DNA of 64,000 nt from Paenibacillaceae bacterium. Its GTDB lineage: Bacteria > Bacillota > Bacilli > Paenibacillales > NBRC-103111. The DNA lies in NCBI GenBank assembly GCA_029256185.1, contig JAQSYI010000022.1, positions 1 to 64,000 on the forward strand, read 5' to 3'. Below, in pieces: positions 46,537-55,258 of the stretch (the stretch's first letter is position 1; each line of letters starts with the position of its first letter). The position numbers and the translations under genes are program-made. The notes under the pieces were generated by a model. The model was not told the DNA's origin. It saw only the letters and a list, made by a program, of their open reading frames with translations, and did not search any database.

Positions 46537-47544
46537 TTACGTATCCGTCTTTGCCTTCAGACAGCGGGCCAGGTTCTCTCCCATCAGCATGTGGCCGTAC
46601 TCTCCCGGATGAAGCATGTCGCAAGACAGCCCGGACATGTCGGTGAGGATGGCATCGCCTTCAATCAGTTGGACGGTGCTGCGGTCCAAGCGGCGCACAT
46701 GCCCGCGAAGCACCTCATTGAACGCTCTGGCTTTGTGGGCTATTTCGTTCTCTGCATAAGTAGCGGAATTGGGAAACATGGTAATGAGGAAAACAGGCTT
46801 ATCCGGATGCCTGTCAACGATGGTGTTGATCAAATAGGAGGTCCGTTCCTGAAATTGCTCCACTGTGAATCCGCCCCGCATGTTAACGCCCAACTCAAGG
46901 GTAGCGATATCCCAATCGGACCGTGACGCGAGGAAATCGCCCATCTCCGGCTCACAATGGCATGAACCGCTCAGCCCCAGATTATAGACATCCGCAGCGA
47001 GCCGTCTGGCCGCTTGATGAATATAGGAAGACGGGTAAGCTGTCAGACCGTGGGTGATGGACGAGCCGTACGCCAGCCAGCGGAGCGGCGGCGTCTCCCC
47101 GGGAGCAGGCGGCCGCAACGGCTTGCCAAAGGTCTGCACCCCGCCGAACAAGACCGTATGACGTCCAATCCCAATCCTCCATACCTCCGGCGCAAAGCCG
47201 GACTGCAGCAGACGCCCGCGTCCGACTTCCTGAAGAAGCGGAGGCGCTTCAAGATGCAGCGTATGGACATGCCCCGCCTCAAGCCGGTGCTGGGAGTGCA
47301 GATTTCCCCCTTTGAAGACGGTGATATGCCCTGCAGTCTCGGGAGCACACAGCGTTATGCGAACGTGGGGAGCATCCGTCACGAACCGGATCTCTGCTCC
47401 GGTCCCTTCCTCGGAGATGAAGCGTCCCCTGGCTCCGAGAGCGTTCCGGACTGAGCGCGGCACCCGATAGATGGCCGTCATGCCCAGCGCGGCTCCTTCT
47501 TGTATTTCTGTGATATTGTGAAGCTCTAGGTTCTGGTAGATCAC
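46537..47544 (-). CDS. SGNH/GDSL-type esterase
   Basis: A 335-residue cytoplasmic hydrolase. The N-terminal beta domain (about 1-145) precedes an SGNH domain with block I YGSSITHG (nucleophile Ser), block II LGLSGSC, block III ELGVNMRGG and block V DMLHPGEYGH (Asp/His). The GTG start at 47544 has GGAGGAG upstream; the frame upstream lacks a ribosome site. This two-domain layout resembles carbohydrate esterases that deacetylate oligosaccharides. It is a single gene lying behind the third AraC regulator. Confidence 0.85.
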   Translation of the reverse strand: MIYQNLELHNITEIQEGAALGMTAIYRVPRSVRNALGARGRFISEEGTGAEIRFVTDAPHVRITLCAPETAGHITVFKGGNLHSQHRLEAGHVHTLHLEAPPLLQEVGRGRLLQSGFAPEVWRIGIGRHTVLFGGVQTFGKPLRPPAPGETPPLRWLAYGSSITHGLTAYPSSYIHQAARRLAADVYNLGLSGSCHCEPEMGDFLASRSDWDIATLELGVNMRGGFTVEQFQERTSYLINTIVDRHPDKPVFLITMFPNSATYAENEIAHKARAFNEVLRGHVRRLDRSTVQLIEGDAILTDMSGLSCDMLHPGEYGHMLMGENLARCLKAKTDT

Positions 47545-47754
47545 GAGATAGCTCCTCCCTGATAGGCTGCCCGGTTTATGTACGCGGGACAGACCGGCAA
47601 GCGGGTTGCACCGTGGCCTGTTGGCCTCCTGCCGACCCGCTCCGATGCTCAATTTTACCAGTATTGTACGTTTTGCCGGCTTACGCAGCCATGAACAAAC
47701 CGACTGAGTATTTATCCAATTTGCTGATTCTATGCTTATGCCGCCATTAAAAAA

Positions 47755-47795
47755 ACACAAAAAGAGAACAAAGCGGATAACGCTTCGTCCTCTCC
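47755..47795 (-). terminator. Terminator downstream of the groEL remnant transcript
   Basis: GAGAGGACGAAGCG pairs with CGCTTTGTTCTC around TTATC, followed on the minus strand by UUUUUGUGUUUUUUU. It ends the unit that starts at the CIRCE promoter. Confidence 0.8.
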
Positions 47796-47806
47796 TTGCC
47801 GCCGGA

Positions 47807-48148
47807 CTATGCCCCCGGTCTTCTGTAGAAAATATGCGCCCGGTCCATCAGGTCCTTCAGCACTTGCTCCGCCCGCTTCAGACCCTCCTCCTTGCCCAGC
47901 ATAAACTGGGACTCGGCGGGGGAATGGGCCTGATGCAGGGATATCTCTCTGATTTCCTCGGCGAGCAGCTGCTGCAGCACATTCAGCTGAAGCTGGCCCA
48001 GCCCGCGTTCCATCAACAGCTCGCCGCTCCGGCGTTCGTCCCGGTCGGCCTGCTCCTCCACGAAAATGTCGATGTTCTGTTCTATAAACCTTGCAGCACT
48101 GGCGAGTACGGAGGAGTATTTCTCCGTCCGGTCGGGCAGCAGCTTCAC
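47807..48148 (-). CDS. Hypothetical protein, 113 residues
   Basis: A GTG-initiated ORF overlapping the stop of the groEL fragment by three bases. The product is helical and charged (EQNIDIFVEEQADRDERR, LLAEEIREISLHQAH) with no family I recognise. No ribosome site is visible, so it may depend on translational coupling or be the fossil end of another gene. A good terminator follows directly after it. Confidence 0.35.
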   Translation of the reverse strand: MKLLPDRTEKYSSVLASAARFIEQNIDIFVEEQADRDERRSGELLMERGLGQLQLNVLQQLLAEEIREISLHQAHSPAESQFMLGKEEGLKRAEQVLKDLMDRAHIFYRRPGA

Positions 48149-48428
48149 GGAATGAAGGGCGTGGCGGCCTCGGCAATCAGTCCGCCGATTTCCTCATCAT
48201 TGGCCGAGATGGAAGCCACTTGGGCAATCTCATGCTTATCCTTAAGAATCTTCGAGCTGCTGCGGATATGATCTACCGCTACGCGAACCGCCTTATCCAT
48301 CCCCCGGCGGATGGACATGGGATTGGCCCCGGAGGTGACATTCTTCAGTCCCTCGCGAATCATGGATTGGGCCAGCACCGTAGCCGTGGAGGTGCCGTCA
48401 CCGGCCACATCGTTGGTTTTGGTGGCCG
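48145..48428 (-). pseudogene. groEL: groEL fragment (residues about 80-170 of chaperonin)
   Basis: The stretch ATKTNDVAGDGTSTATVLAQ through REGLKNVTSGANPMSIRRGM to SISANDEEIGGLIAEA is unmistakably GroEL, including the GDGT nucleotide-binding motif. The first 80 residues and everything after about residue 170 are missing, so it cannot form a chaperonin subunit. It is out of frame with the groES stub before it. A full groESL operon presumably exists elsewhere. Confidence 0.9.
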
Positions 48429-48559
48429 CTTCCCACCGCAATAACCTTCCCTTGCACCGGCTTCTCCTTGGATTTTTCCGGAAGCACGATGCCGCTTTGC
48501 GTGATTTCCTCCTGCTTTACAGGCTGGACCACAACACGATCACCTGACGGCTTCAACAT
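48398..48559 (-). pseudogene. groES: groES stub (first 45 codons)
   Basis: MLKPSGDRVVVQPVKQEEIT and SGIVLPEKSKEKPVQGKVIA are the GroES N-terminal half. The homology stops at VGSG, and the frame then runs eight codons through groEL DNA (HQNQRCGR) to a stop. GGGAGG precedes the ATG at 48559 by nine bases, and a CIRCE-controlled promoter lies upstream, so a 53-residue peptide could still be made under stress. Confidence 0.9.
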
Positions 48560-48592
48560 CGGTACATCCTCCCAATCGGAATTTGGTTTTTG

Positions 48593-48619
48593 TTGGCACT
48601 CAAACCTTATGAGTGCTAA
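48593..48619 (-). promoter_or_regulatory. CIRCE operator (HrcA site)
   Basis: TTGGCACTC, nine bases, GAGTGCTAA: one change from the canonical inverted repeat TTAGCACTC-N9-GAGTGCTAA. It lies in the leader of the groES remnant, just after the expected transcription start. Confidence 0.95.
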
Positions 48620-48629
48620 CACAATAATA

Positions 48630-48657
48630 AATATACGGATTTTTTCTTATTTTTCAA
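48630..48657 (-). promoter_or_regulatory. Sigma-A promoter of groES remnant
   Basis: -35 TTGAAA and -10 TATATT are spaced by 16 bases on the minus strand, placing the start of transcription at the edge of the CIRCE element. Confidence 0.65.
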
Positions 48658-48857
48658 GCTAAAATGGAGGTAATTATTGCTTATTATCGGTGAATATTGC
48701 CGCATGAATCTAATAACATCCGATTTACTCAAAATTCCTGGCAAAATCTCGCGTTTACACCACCATCTTTCTGGCATAACAGCGACAGCTCCCATCATAG
48801 GCTGTGATAAGGGTTGTCTTGTCTCGGTGAGTTACGATGAATGAGGGGGGCTAAACC

Positions 48858-49043
48858 ATGCAAAAATGGCGGTGGAAGCTGGAACGGTGGTGGTGGGAGC
48901 AGAAGTTCACCATACGCGGCATTGTGTTTCCGCTGATCTGCATCCAATTTGTACGCACGCTGTTCTTTCCCAACCCCATCGATGTGTTGATTTTGTTTGT
49001 CCTGTTCCTGTTTTATCTGGGCTTCCTGTTTAGGATGTATTGA
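48858..49043 (+). CDS. Small membrane protein, 61 residues
   Basis: Begins with a Trp/Lys-rich amphipathic segment (MQKWRWKLERWWWEQKF) followed by two hydrophobic stretches (GIVFPLICIQFVRTLFF and VLILFVLFLFYLGFLF). GAGGGGGG is about seven bases before the ATG. The layout suggests a real small membrane-associated protein of unknown role. It stands alone, divergent from the groES remnant. Confidence 0.6.
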   Translation: MQKWRWKLERWWWEQKFTIRGIVFPLICIQFVRTLFFPNPIDVLILFVLFLFYLGFLFRMY

Positions 49044-49214
49044 AAGGGATTTCCGAATTTATAGCCGAAGAAAGATTCAAAAGTGCTATCATTCTGAGGG
49101 GAGAACCCTTTCTCAGCAGAGTAAAGTATGGAATTACAAAGAGATGGCGCCCTCTCAGCAGGTCAAGAGCTGAAGGAGTTGGAGATAAAGGCCCATGGTA
49201 TGACATACGACAGA

Positions 49215-49405
49215 ATAACGGAAAAAATTTCCGTTATCAGGAGGTTCTTTAGTAATTCCGTAAAATTAAAGGAAAAAATTTCCGCTAATTTGCTTAAAAA
49301 CGGTGAATATGGCTTTATCGGGGAGTTTCATAGGAGATAACGGAAATTTTTTCCGCTAAAAGAGTGGATAATACAGGATTTTCAGTAATAGCGGAAAAAA
49401 TTTCC
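49215..49405. repeat. Four spaced palindromes, core GGAAAAAATTTCC
   Basis: Cores start at 49,220, 49,271, 49,342 (inverted orientation) and 49,393, spaced 51, 71 and 51 bases, mostly framed by TAACGG / CCGTTA or CGCTAA. The first is a near-perfect 23-base palindrome. The region from 49,044 to 49,785 otherwise holds no gene. Confidence 0.75.
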
Positions 49406-49580
49406 TTTATGAATTAGCGGGGCAGTAGCCCCATAGGAAAAAAGGCGTTATTCTGTTGGAAACACTAAGAAGATTTGATAGTGTTGGTCAACCTGGCGGT
49501 TCGTCCGTCAGGTTTTTCTTAACCGCAATGTTCAGTTTAAGCGTGCACCTCCTTTCCAACCTCGCTTTCTTCCCGCTCTC

Positions 49581-49630
49581 TTCTTCTCTCTTCTTCTCTC
49601 TTCTTCTCTCTTCTTCTCTCTTCTGTTCTC
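49581..49630. repeat. 10-bp polypyrimidine microsatellite
   Basis: TTCTTCTCTC is repeated four times exactly and once imperfectly (TTCTGTTCTC), within a longer pyrimidine-only tract. It lies about 155 bases upstream of a transport operon and is prone to length change. Confidence 0.8.
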
Positions 49631-49785
49631 CTCCCTTTCTTCCCGCTCGCTCCCTTTCTTTATGTCCCGCTTCCAATCCGGGAGTGATGCAACGCATGTT
49701 TTTTGGAATAAACCCTTATAATTTTGGAATTCTGCGGAAGGCCGGGCTTTTATAATGGAGCTACCACAACAAGGAGGTGCGCGCC

Positions 49786-50736
49786 ATGCATGCAGCTCTC
49801 GACCGAGCCTGCGCAACCAAACCGACTGCCGCCCGAAACACCCTTTGGAAAAAAATCTGGAAATACAAGGTGCTCTATCTCTTATTGCTGCCCGAGCTGC
49901 TGTATCTGTTCATCTTCAAGTATGCTCCCATGGCCGGAATCATCGTCGCGTTCAAGCAATACAATCTGACCTTGGGTTTTTTCGACAGCCCGTGGGCGGG
50001 TCTTGATAATTTCAGAGCCTTTATCAACGGAGTCTACTTCAGGGATATTCTGCTGAATACGGTGCTGATCTCCCTGTACAAGCTGGTCTTCGGCTTCTCC
50101 GCCCCAATTATCCTGGCCCTGATGCTTAATGAGGTGCGGATCAGTTGGTTCAAGCGCACCATCCAGACCATCACCTATCTGCCCCACTTCATCTCCTGGG
50201 TGATCGCCTACGGACTGATGGCTGCGCTTCTGTCCCCCGGCAGCGGTCTGGTGAACGTCCTGCTGAAGCAGTACGGCTTCGAGCCTGTCGCCTTTCTGAC
50301 CGATCCGGACTGGGGCCGTACGCTGGTGGTTCTGTCGGACATCTGGAAGGAGGTAGGATGGGGAGCCATTCTTTATCTCGCGGCGCTTGCCGGTGTTTCT
50401 CCCAGTCTGTATGAAGCGGCCAGAATGGACGGAGCCTCCAGACTCCGGCAGCTGTGGCATATCACTCTCCCCGGCATCCGCAACGTCATCCTGGTGCTGC
50501 TGATTCTGCGCATGGGCAGTATTCTGGACGCGGGCTTCGACCAGATCTTCATTATCTCCAATTCATTCAACCAGGAAAAGGTGGACATCATTGACACATG
50601 GGTGTACCGCCAGGGCATAGAACGCCTGCAGATTGGGCTGGCCACCGCCGTGGGTGTGTTCAAATCCCTGATCGGAACCGTACTTGTGCTCACGTCCAAT
50701 CAAATTGCCAAGAAGTTCGACGGACAAATATGGTAA
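49786..50736 (+). CDS. Carbohydrate ABC transporter permease, LplB type
   Basis: A 316-residue permease with FKYAPMAGIIVAFKQYN and coupling loop EAARMDGASRLRQLWHITLP. AAGGAGG lies eight bases before the ATG; a GTG at 49777 overlaps the ribosome site. AT-rich TATAAT motifs at 49,717 and 49,751 are possible -10 boxes, but no good -35 was found. It is the first gene of the only plus-strand transport operon. Confidence 0.93.
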   Translation: MHAALDRACATKPTAARNTLWKKIWKYKVLYLLLLPELLYLFIFKYAPMAGIIVAFKQYNLTLGFFDSPWAGLDNFRAFINGVYFRDILLNTVLISLYKLVFGFSAPIILALMLNEVRISWFKRTIQTITYLPHFISWVIAYGLMAALLSPGSGLVNVLLKQYGFEPVAFLTDPDWGRTLVVLSDIWKEVGWGAILYLAALAGVSPSLYEAARMDGASRLRQLWHITLPGIRNVILVLLILRMGSILDAGFDQIFIISNSFNQEKVDIIDTWVYRQGIERLQIGLATAVGVFKSLIGTVLVLTSNQIAKKFDGQIW

Positions 50737-50738
50737 AC

Positions 50739-50860
50739 GATGCTTACGAAGCGAGTTTTTCGGATGTGCCGTGATACGGCACTCAACTCAAAACTTAGCT
50801 GATGCTTACGAAGCGAGTTTTTCGGATGTGCCGTGATACGGCACTCAACTCAAAACTTTT
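50739..50860 (+). repeat. Modular hairpin array before second permease, two 62-bp units
   Basis: Two nearly identical 62-base units begin GATGCTTACGAAGCGAGTTTTT. Each contains GTGCCGT-GAT-ACGGCAC, an inner hairpin framed by AGTTTT and AAAACT. The last unit ends AAAACTTTTAGGAGG, giving the ribosome site of the next gene. The linker is the same as that in the array at 39.3 kb. Confidence 0.88.
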
Positions 50861-50873
50861 AGGAGGCTCCGGC

Positions 50874-51746
50874 ATGAACCGCTATACCAAATCGGAAAAG
50901 GCCGCACAGGGCATACTTTACTCCGCATTGATTCTCATCTCCCTTTGCACCCTGCTTCCCTTCTTCTACGTCGTCATGATCTCTGTCACACCGGAGGCGG
51001 AGGCAATCCGCAAGGGCATCGTGATTATTCCCGACCAGTTCGCCTGGGGCGCATACAAAACCGTCTTTTCCCCGGCCTTCGGCATTATGCAGGCCTACCA
51101 GATCACCCTGCTCCGCACTGTCATTGGGACCGTCTTGAGCATGGCCGCCACCACGCTTGCCGCCTACACCCTTTCTACGCGGGAGCTGCCCGGACGCAAC
51201 GGCTTTATGCTTCTCATCATCTTCACCATGCTGTTTAGCGGCGGCACCATTCCCACCTATCTGGTGGTGAAATCCATGGGCCTGCTCAACTCGCTGTGGG
51301 CACTGATTCTGCCGGGACTTGTCAGCGCCTTCAACCTGATTATTATCAAAAGCTTCTTCGACCAGCTCCCGGCGGAAATCAAGGAGTCCGCCACCGTGGA
51401 CGGCGCGGGAGAGGTGACGGTGCTGTGGAGGATTGTTCTTCCCCTCTCCCTGCCCTCCATGGTCACCATTGGACTGTTCTATGCGGTGGGCCATTGGAAC
51501 AGCTACTTCGACGGAATCCTGTATCTGAACAGCCGGGAGCTATGGCCGCTTCAGGTGGTGCTTCGTACCATTCTGCTGGAGTCGCAGATGCAGGAGACGT
51601 CCGCCCAGAGCAATGAGGTCAGCGTCAGCTCCCTTTCCATCCAGATGGCGGCGGTTATTGTCTCCACGGTGCCTATTCTGTGCATATATCCCTTCATCCA
51701 GAAGCATTTTACCAAAGGTGTGATGATCGGCGCCATCAAGGGCTGA
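50874..51746 (+). CDS. Carbohydrate ABC transporter permease, LplC/YtcP type
   Basis: A 290-residue six-helix permease, C-terminus HFTKGVMIGAIKG, coupling loop KESATVDGAGEVTVLWRIVL. The ATG at 50874 (MNRYTKSEK) has AGGAGG eight bases upstream; the frame extends upstream only through the repeat array. It is separated from the partner permease by the hairpin array. Confidence 0.92.
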   Translation: MNRYTKSEKAAQGILYSALILISLCTLLPFFYVVMISVTPEAEAIRKGIVIIPDQFAWGAYKTVFSPAFGIMQAYQITLLRTVIGTVLSMAATTLAAYTLSTRELPGRNGFMLLIIFTMLFSGGTIPTYLVVKSMGLLNSLWALILPGLVSAFNLIIIKSFFDQLPAEIKESATVDGAGEVTVLWRIVLPLSLPSMVTIGLFYAVGHWNSYFDGILYLNSRELWPLQVVLRTILLESQMQETSAQSNEVSVSSLSIQMAAVIVSTVPILCIYPFIQKHFTKGVMIGAIKG

Positions 51747-51803
51747 TTCTTCCATACAGGCTCTGCCGTTTTCTTATATAATGAATAAAAAGGAGAGGTT
51801 GAA

Positions 51804-53396
51804 ATGAACAAGCTTCATAAATGGGGAAGAAGCGCCGCCATAATGCTGGCTGCGGCGATTACGGCAACAGGATGCGGTGCAGGCTCTAACGGAGGCTCCG
51901 GGGGAAGCTCCCCCTCCACTGGTACAGCAGATGCTTCCCAAAGCACCATAACCGTTTCCATGTTTCATTCCGGCGGCTTCTCGCCCGCCAATCCCATCCC
52001 CGCCAAGCGGGAGGATGATCCCCTTCGCCAGATGCTGGAGAAGAAGGCCAACATCGATCTGCAGATTTCCTTCGTCCCCAACGATCAGGCCAAGCAGAAG
52101 CTCAATACCATGGTGGCCTCGGGGGATATTCCCGACCTGATCTACATGTCCGACCGCCCCATGGCCGTACAATATTATGACCAGGGAATTACTGCTGATA
52201 TTGAATCTGTCCTGAACGATTATCCGGAGCTGAAGGCCCGCTTCTCCAACGAGGTATGGGATGCTCTCCGTTACAAGGGCAAGATTCTGGGCACACCCGG
52301 ATACGAAATTGTACAGGGCATCCGGGGAATGTGGATCCGCAATGACTGGCTGAAGAAGCTGAACCTGTCCGTACCTGAAACACCGGAGCAGCTATTGAAT
52401 GTAATGAAAGCCTTTACCTTCAATGATCCCGACGGCAACGGCAAGAACGATACCTACGGCTTCGTCACCGGCGTGCAGAAGTCGGGAGAGTTTTCCAGCC
52501 TGGGTCTGGATGCCCTCATGCTGATGTACGGCGTGAATCAAGGCACCATCGATGCGAAGGACGGGGAACTGCTCATTCATAATATTGATCCCCGGATGAA
52601 GGAAGCCATCGGCTATATCAAGCAGGTGCTGGACGCCAAGGTGGTGGACCCGGACTGGATGACGGTAACGGACCATGCCACCCTGTACAACAAGTTCTAC
52701 ACCGGGAAAATCGGCATTTTCTACAACGACTGGCGCAGTATGGAGCTGGACAACCAGAAGAAGATCAAGGATGCCTCCGGAGAACTGCCGGAGTGGATCA
52801 TGATTCCGCCCATGAAGGGGCCTCACGGCGACCAATATTCCTCCATCATGAGCCCGCAGAACAATCTGTGGACCATCTCCGCCAAGGCCGCCAAGGACCC
52901 GGAGAAAATGAAACGGATTATGACCATGATGCAGTACTGGTTCTCCGACAAGGAGGCCTACCCTTATTTTGCCTATGGAGTCAAAGGAATCAACTGGGAT
53001 ATGGTCAACGGGCAACCGCAGATCCTGCAGGAAAACAAGGCCAACAAGGAGCTTCAGGATAAAACCAAGTGGATGAACAACTATGCCAATAACCGGCGGG
53101 CCGACGATCCCCTCTTCTTCAACTTCAATTATGAAAAAACAAGTGAATTCCAAATCATGAACCAGAAATATGTGAGAGCTCCAGGGGTGGACAAATTCGT
53201 AACGCCCGATGCCGGTGATCCCCTCTGGGAGGACCGCACCAAATTTATGAACGAATCCCTGCTGAAATTCATTACCGGCAAGGAACCGCTGACCAACTGG
53301 GACAGCTATATCCAGACTCTGGAATCCAAGTATACTCTAAGCAAGTACAAGGAATATACGATCAAGAATTTGCGGGAGCAGAAATTCATCCAATAG
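51804..53396 (+). CDS. Sugar ABC transporter substrate-binding lipoprotein
   Basis: A 530-residue binding lipoprotein, lipobox TATGC (Cys24) followed by a Gly/Ser-rich linker. WIRNDWLKKLNLSVPETPEQ and the DPDGNGKNDT loop are characteristic. AAAGGAGAGG precedes the ATG. It is followed by a hairpin and then by the histidine kinase and response regulator genes, which probably sense the same ligand. Confidence 0.92.
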   Translation: MNKLHKWGRSAAIMLAAAITATGCGAGSNGGSGGSSPSTGTADASQSTITVSMFHSGGFSPANPIPAKREDDPLRQMLEKKANIDLQISFVPNDQAKQKLNTMVASGDIPDLIYMSDRPMAVQYYDQGITADIESVLNDYPELKARFSNEVWDALRYKGKILGTPGYEIVQGIRGMWIRNDWLKKLNLSVPETPEQLLNVMKAFTFNDPDGNGKNDTYGFVTGVQKSGEFSSLGLDALMLMYGVNQGTIDAKDGELLIHNIDPRMKEAIGYIKQVLDAKVVDPDWMTVTDHATLYNKFYTGKIGIFYNDWRSMELDNQKKIKDASGELPEWIMIPPMKGPHGDQYSSIMSPQNNLWTISAKAAKDPEKMKRIMTMMQYWFSDKEAYPYFAYGVKGINWDMVNGQPQILQENKANKELQDKTKWMNNYANNRRADDPLFFNFNYEKTSEFQIMNQKYVRAPGVDKFVTPDAGDPLWEDRTKFMNESLLKFITGKEPLTNWDSYIQTLESKYTLSKYKEYTIKNLREQKFIQ

Positions 53397-53421
53397 CCTT
53401 CTTCGCAAGACGCATTGCCAC

Positions 53422-53455
53422 GGCTGCCGCCGCCATCCGAAGCGGCGGCCGTTTG
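53422..53455 (+). terminator. Stem-loop after substrate-binding protein gene
   Basis: GCCGCCGC pairs with GCGGCGGC around an eight- to nine-base loop, followed by only GUUUGGG, so termination is likely partial. A possible promoter for the kinase gene follows (-10 TATAAT at 53,482-53,487, no clear -35). Confidence 0.6.
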
Positions 53456-53519
53456 GGCATTTCAACGGGTGAGGAAAATGATATAATAGGTTATACATTA
53501 CAGCCGGGGGAAAACGAAT

Positions 53520-55258
53520 ATGCGCATGCCTTTCACCAGTCTGACCTTCAAGCTGTTTTTTGTATGCCTTATATTCGTATTTTCAGTGGTGCTGGTGTTG
53601 TTCCAGATGTCCTCCAGTGTCCTTAAGCAGGAGGTCCGTTCCGGCAACGATCTGTTTATCCAGCAGATGCTCTCCAAGGTGGACCAGTACATCAGCCTGA
53701 GCTTCTCCTCCCTGGAAACCGTGCTGTATGCAGTAGAAGCATCCTATTCGGACAGCAAATCCCTGAGCGAGGATATTCAACCGATTTTGCGCAAGCTTTA
53801 CAGCATGAATGCGGGCTCGGTAGCGGAGGTCTATCTGATCAGCGGCAACTCCTCCATGATCGGCGGAAGCCCCCGCAGCATCTTGTTCAACGAACCGGAC
53901 CAGGAGCGGCAAAGGCTGTTTGAAATGGTGATGGACAACAAAAACTCCATATATTTTTCTCCTCCCTATTATTCCCGGCAGCATGGATGGACCGTTACCA
54001 TGGCCAAGTATATCGCCGGATCATCCCCTCCTCTGGCAGCGGCTCTGGACATTGATCTGACTGAGATCGAGAAATCCCTGCTACTATCAACCCCGACGAT
54101 CCGCTGTTCCTCGCCATCGTGGATTCCTCCGGGAAGCTGGTGGCCGGGGATCTAAGCTCCCTCGCCCAGGTGGATGACAAAACTCGCTCCTTTGTGATCG
54201 GCAGCCATGATTCCAAGACGCTGGTGGGCGGAGGAAGCGCCTCCCTTGTGCTTAACTCCGGAAGCCCGGACAAACAATGGTTTTACCGCAAGCTGCCCGC
54301 CTCCAGGTTCAACTGGACGGTGCTGGCCTTCAACACCGATAGTCTGCTTCAGCAATCCCTGGGGCGGGCGGCGAAGAACAATTATCTGATGCTGGGCGCC
54401 GGGCTTGTTCTCAGCGCTGTGACAGCAGCATTCATAACCCGTTATATCCGCAAGCCCCTCAGCTTCATGATCAGCAGAATGCGCCTGGTCCGCCAGGGCT
54501 TTCTTGACATTGAAGTCATTCTGGACCGCAAGGACGAATTTGGAGAGCTGTCGCACGCTTTTGACGCCATGCTTAAGAATAACGTGCAGTTGCTCCAGCA
54601 GGTGGAGCAGTTCCATACCACTCAGCGGGAGCAGGAAATTCAGGTGCTTCAGTCCCAGATCAATCCCCATTTCTTGTACAATACGCTTGGCTCCATCAGT
54701 AATGCCGTCAAACTGGGTTATCTGGAGCGGGTAGATCCCATGGTGGGCTCGCTGATCCACATTCTGGAATACGGCGTAGCTACCGAACCCCGGTTCGTTC
54801 CGTTATCCTGCGAGTTGTCCAATGTGCGGGAGTACCTGTCCATCCAGAATGCCCGCAGCAAGCGGGAATATCCCTTGGCCGAACAGATTGAGCCGGGCCT
54901 GGAGCAGTTCACCGTATTCCGCTTGCTGCTTCAGCCCCTGGTGGAGAACAGCTGGTTCCATGCTTACGATGCGGGACGGCTGCCGGGAGACATTGTCATC
55001 CGGGCCTACCGCAACGAGGGCTGCGTCTATATCGAGGTGGCGGACAGCGGAGCGGGAATGACGGCAGACAAGGCGGCGCAATTGCTGGCGCCGGCAGAGG
55101 AGGAGCGGAAGACGCGAAAGCGCATCGGCTTGCTCAATATTCATCAGCGGATACAGTTTCATTACGGGCAATGGTACGGACTAAGCATCGAGAGCAGTCC
55201 CGGCCAGGGGACTTGCGTCCGCGCGGTCCTGCCGGAGGAGAGGAGAGAAGGGAATTGA
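53520..55258 (+). pseudogene. Sensor histidine kinase (YesM type), interrupted by a frameshift
   Basis: Two reading frames together encode one kinase of about 580 residues. Frame 1 (53,520-54,155) has a membrane helix (LFFVCLIFVFSVVLVLFQM) and most of the extracellular sensor; frame 2 continues from about 54,088 (INPDDPLFLAIVDSSGKLVA) with the second helix, HAMP (RYIRKPLSFMISRM), the phospho-acceptor QINPHFLYNTLGSI and the HATPase motifs QPLVENSWFHA and DSGAGM. One base appears to be missing near 54,083-54,088 (CTGCTACTATCAAC). It could be a true mutation or a sequencing error. It overlaps the response-regulator start by one base. Confidence 0.8.

Noticed and set aside
49488..49816. Minus-strand Arg/Glu-rich open frames
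   Set aside because: They are translations of the polypyrimidine microsatellite.
54083..54090. Programmed ribosomal frameshift in the histidine kinase
   Set aside because: No slippery heptamer or stimulatory structure is seen; mutation or read error is simpler.
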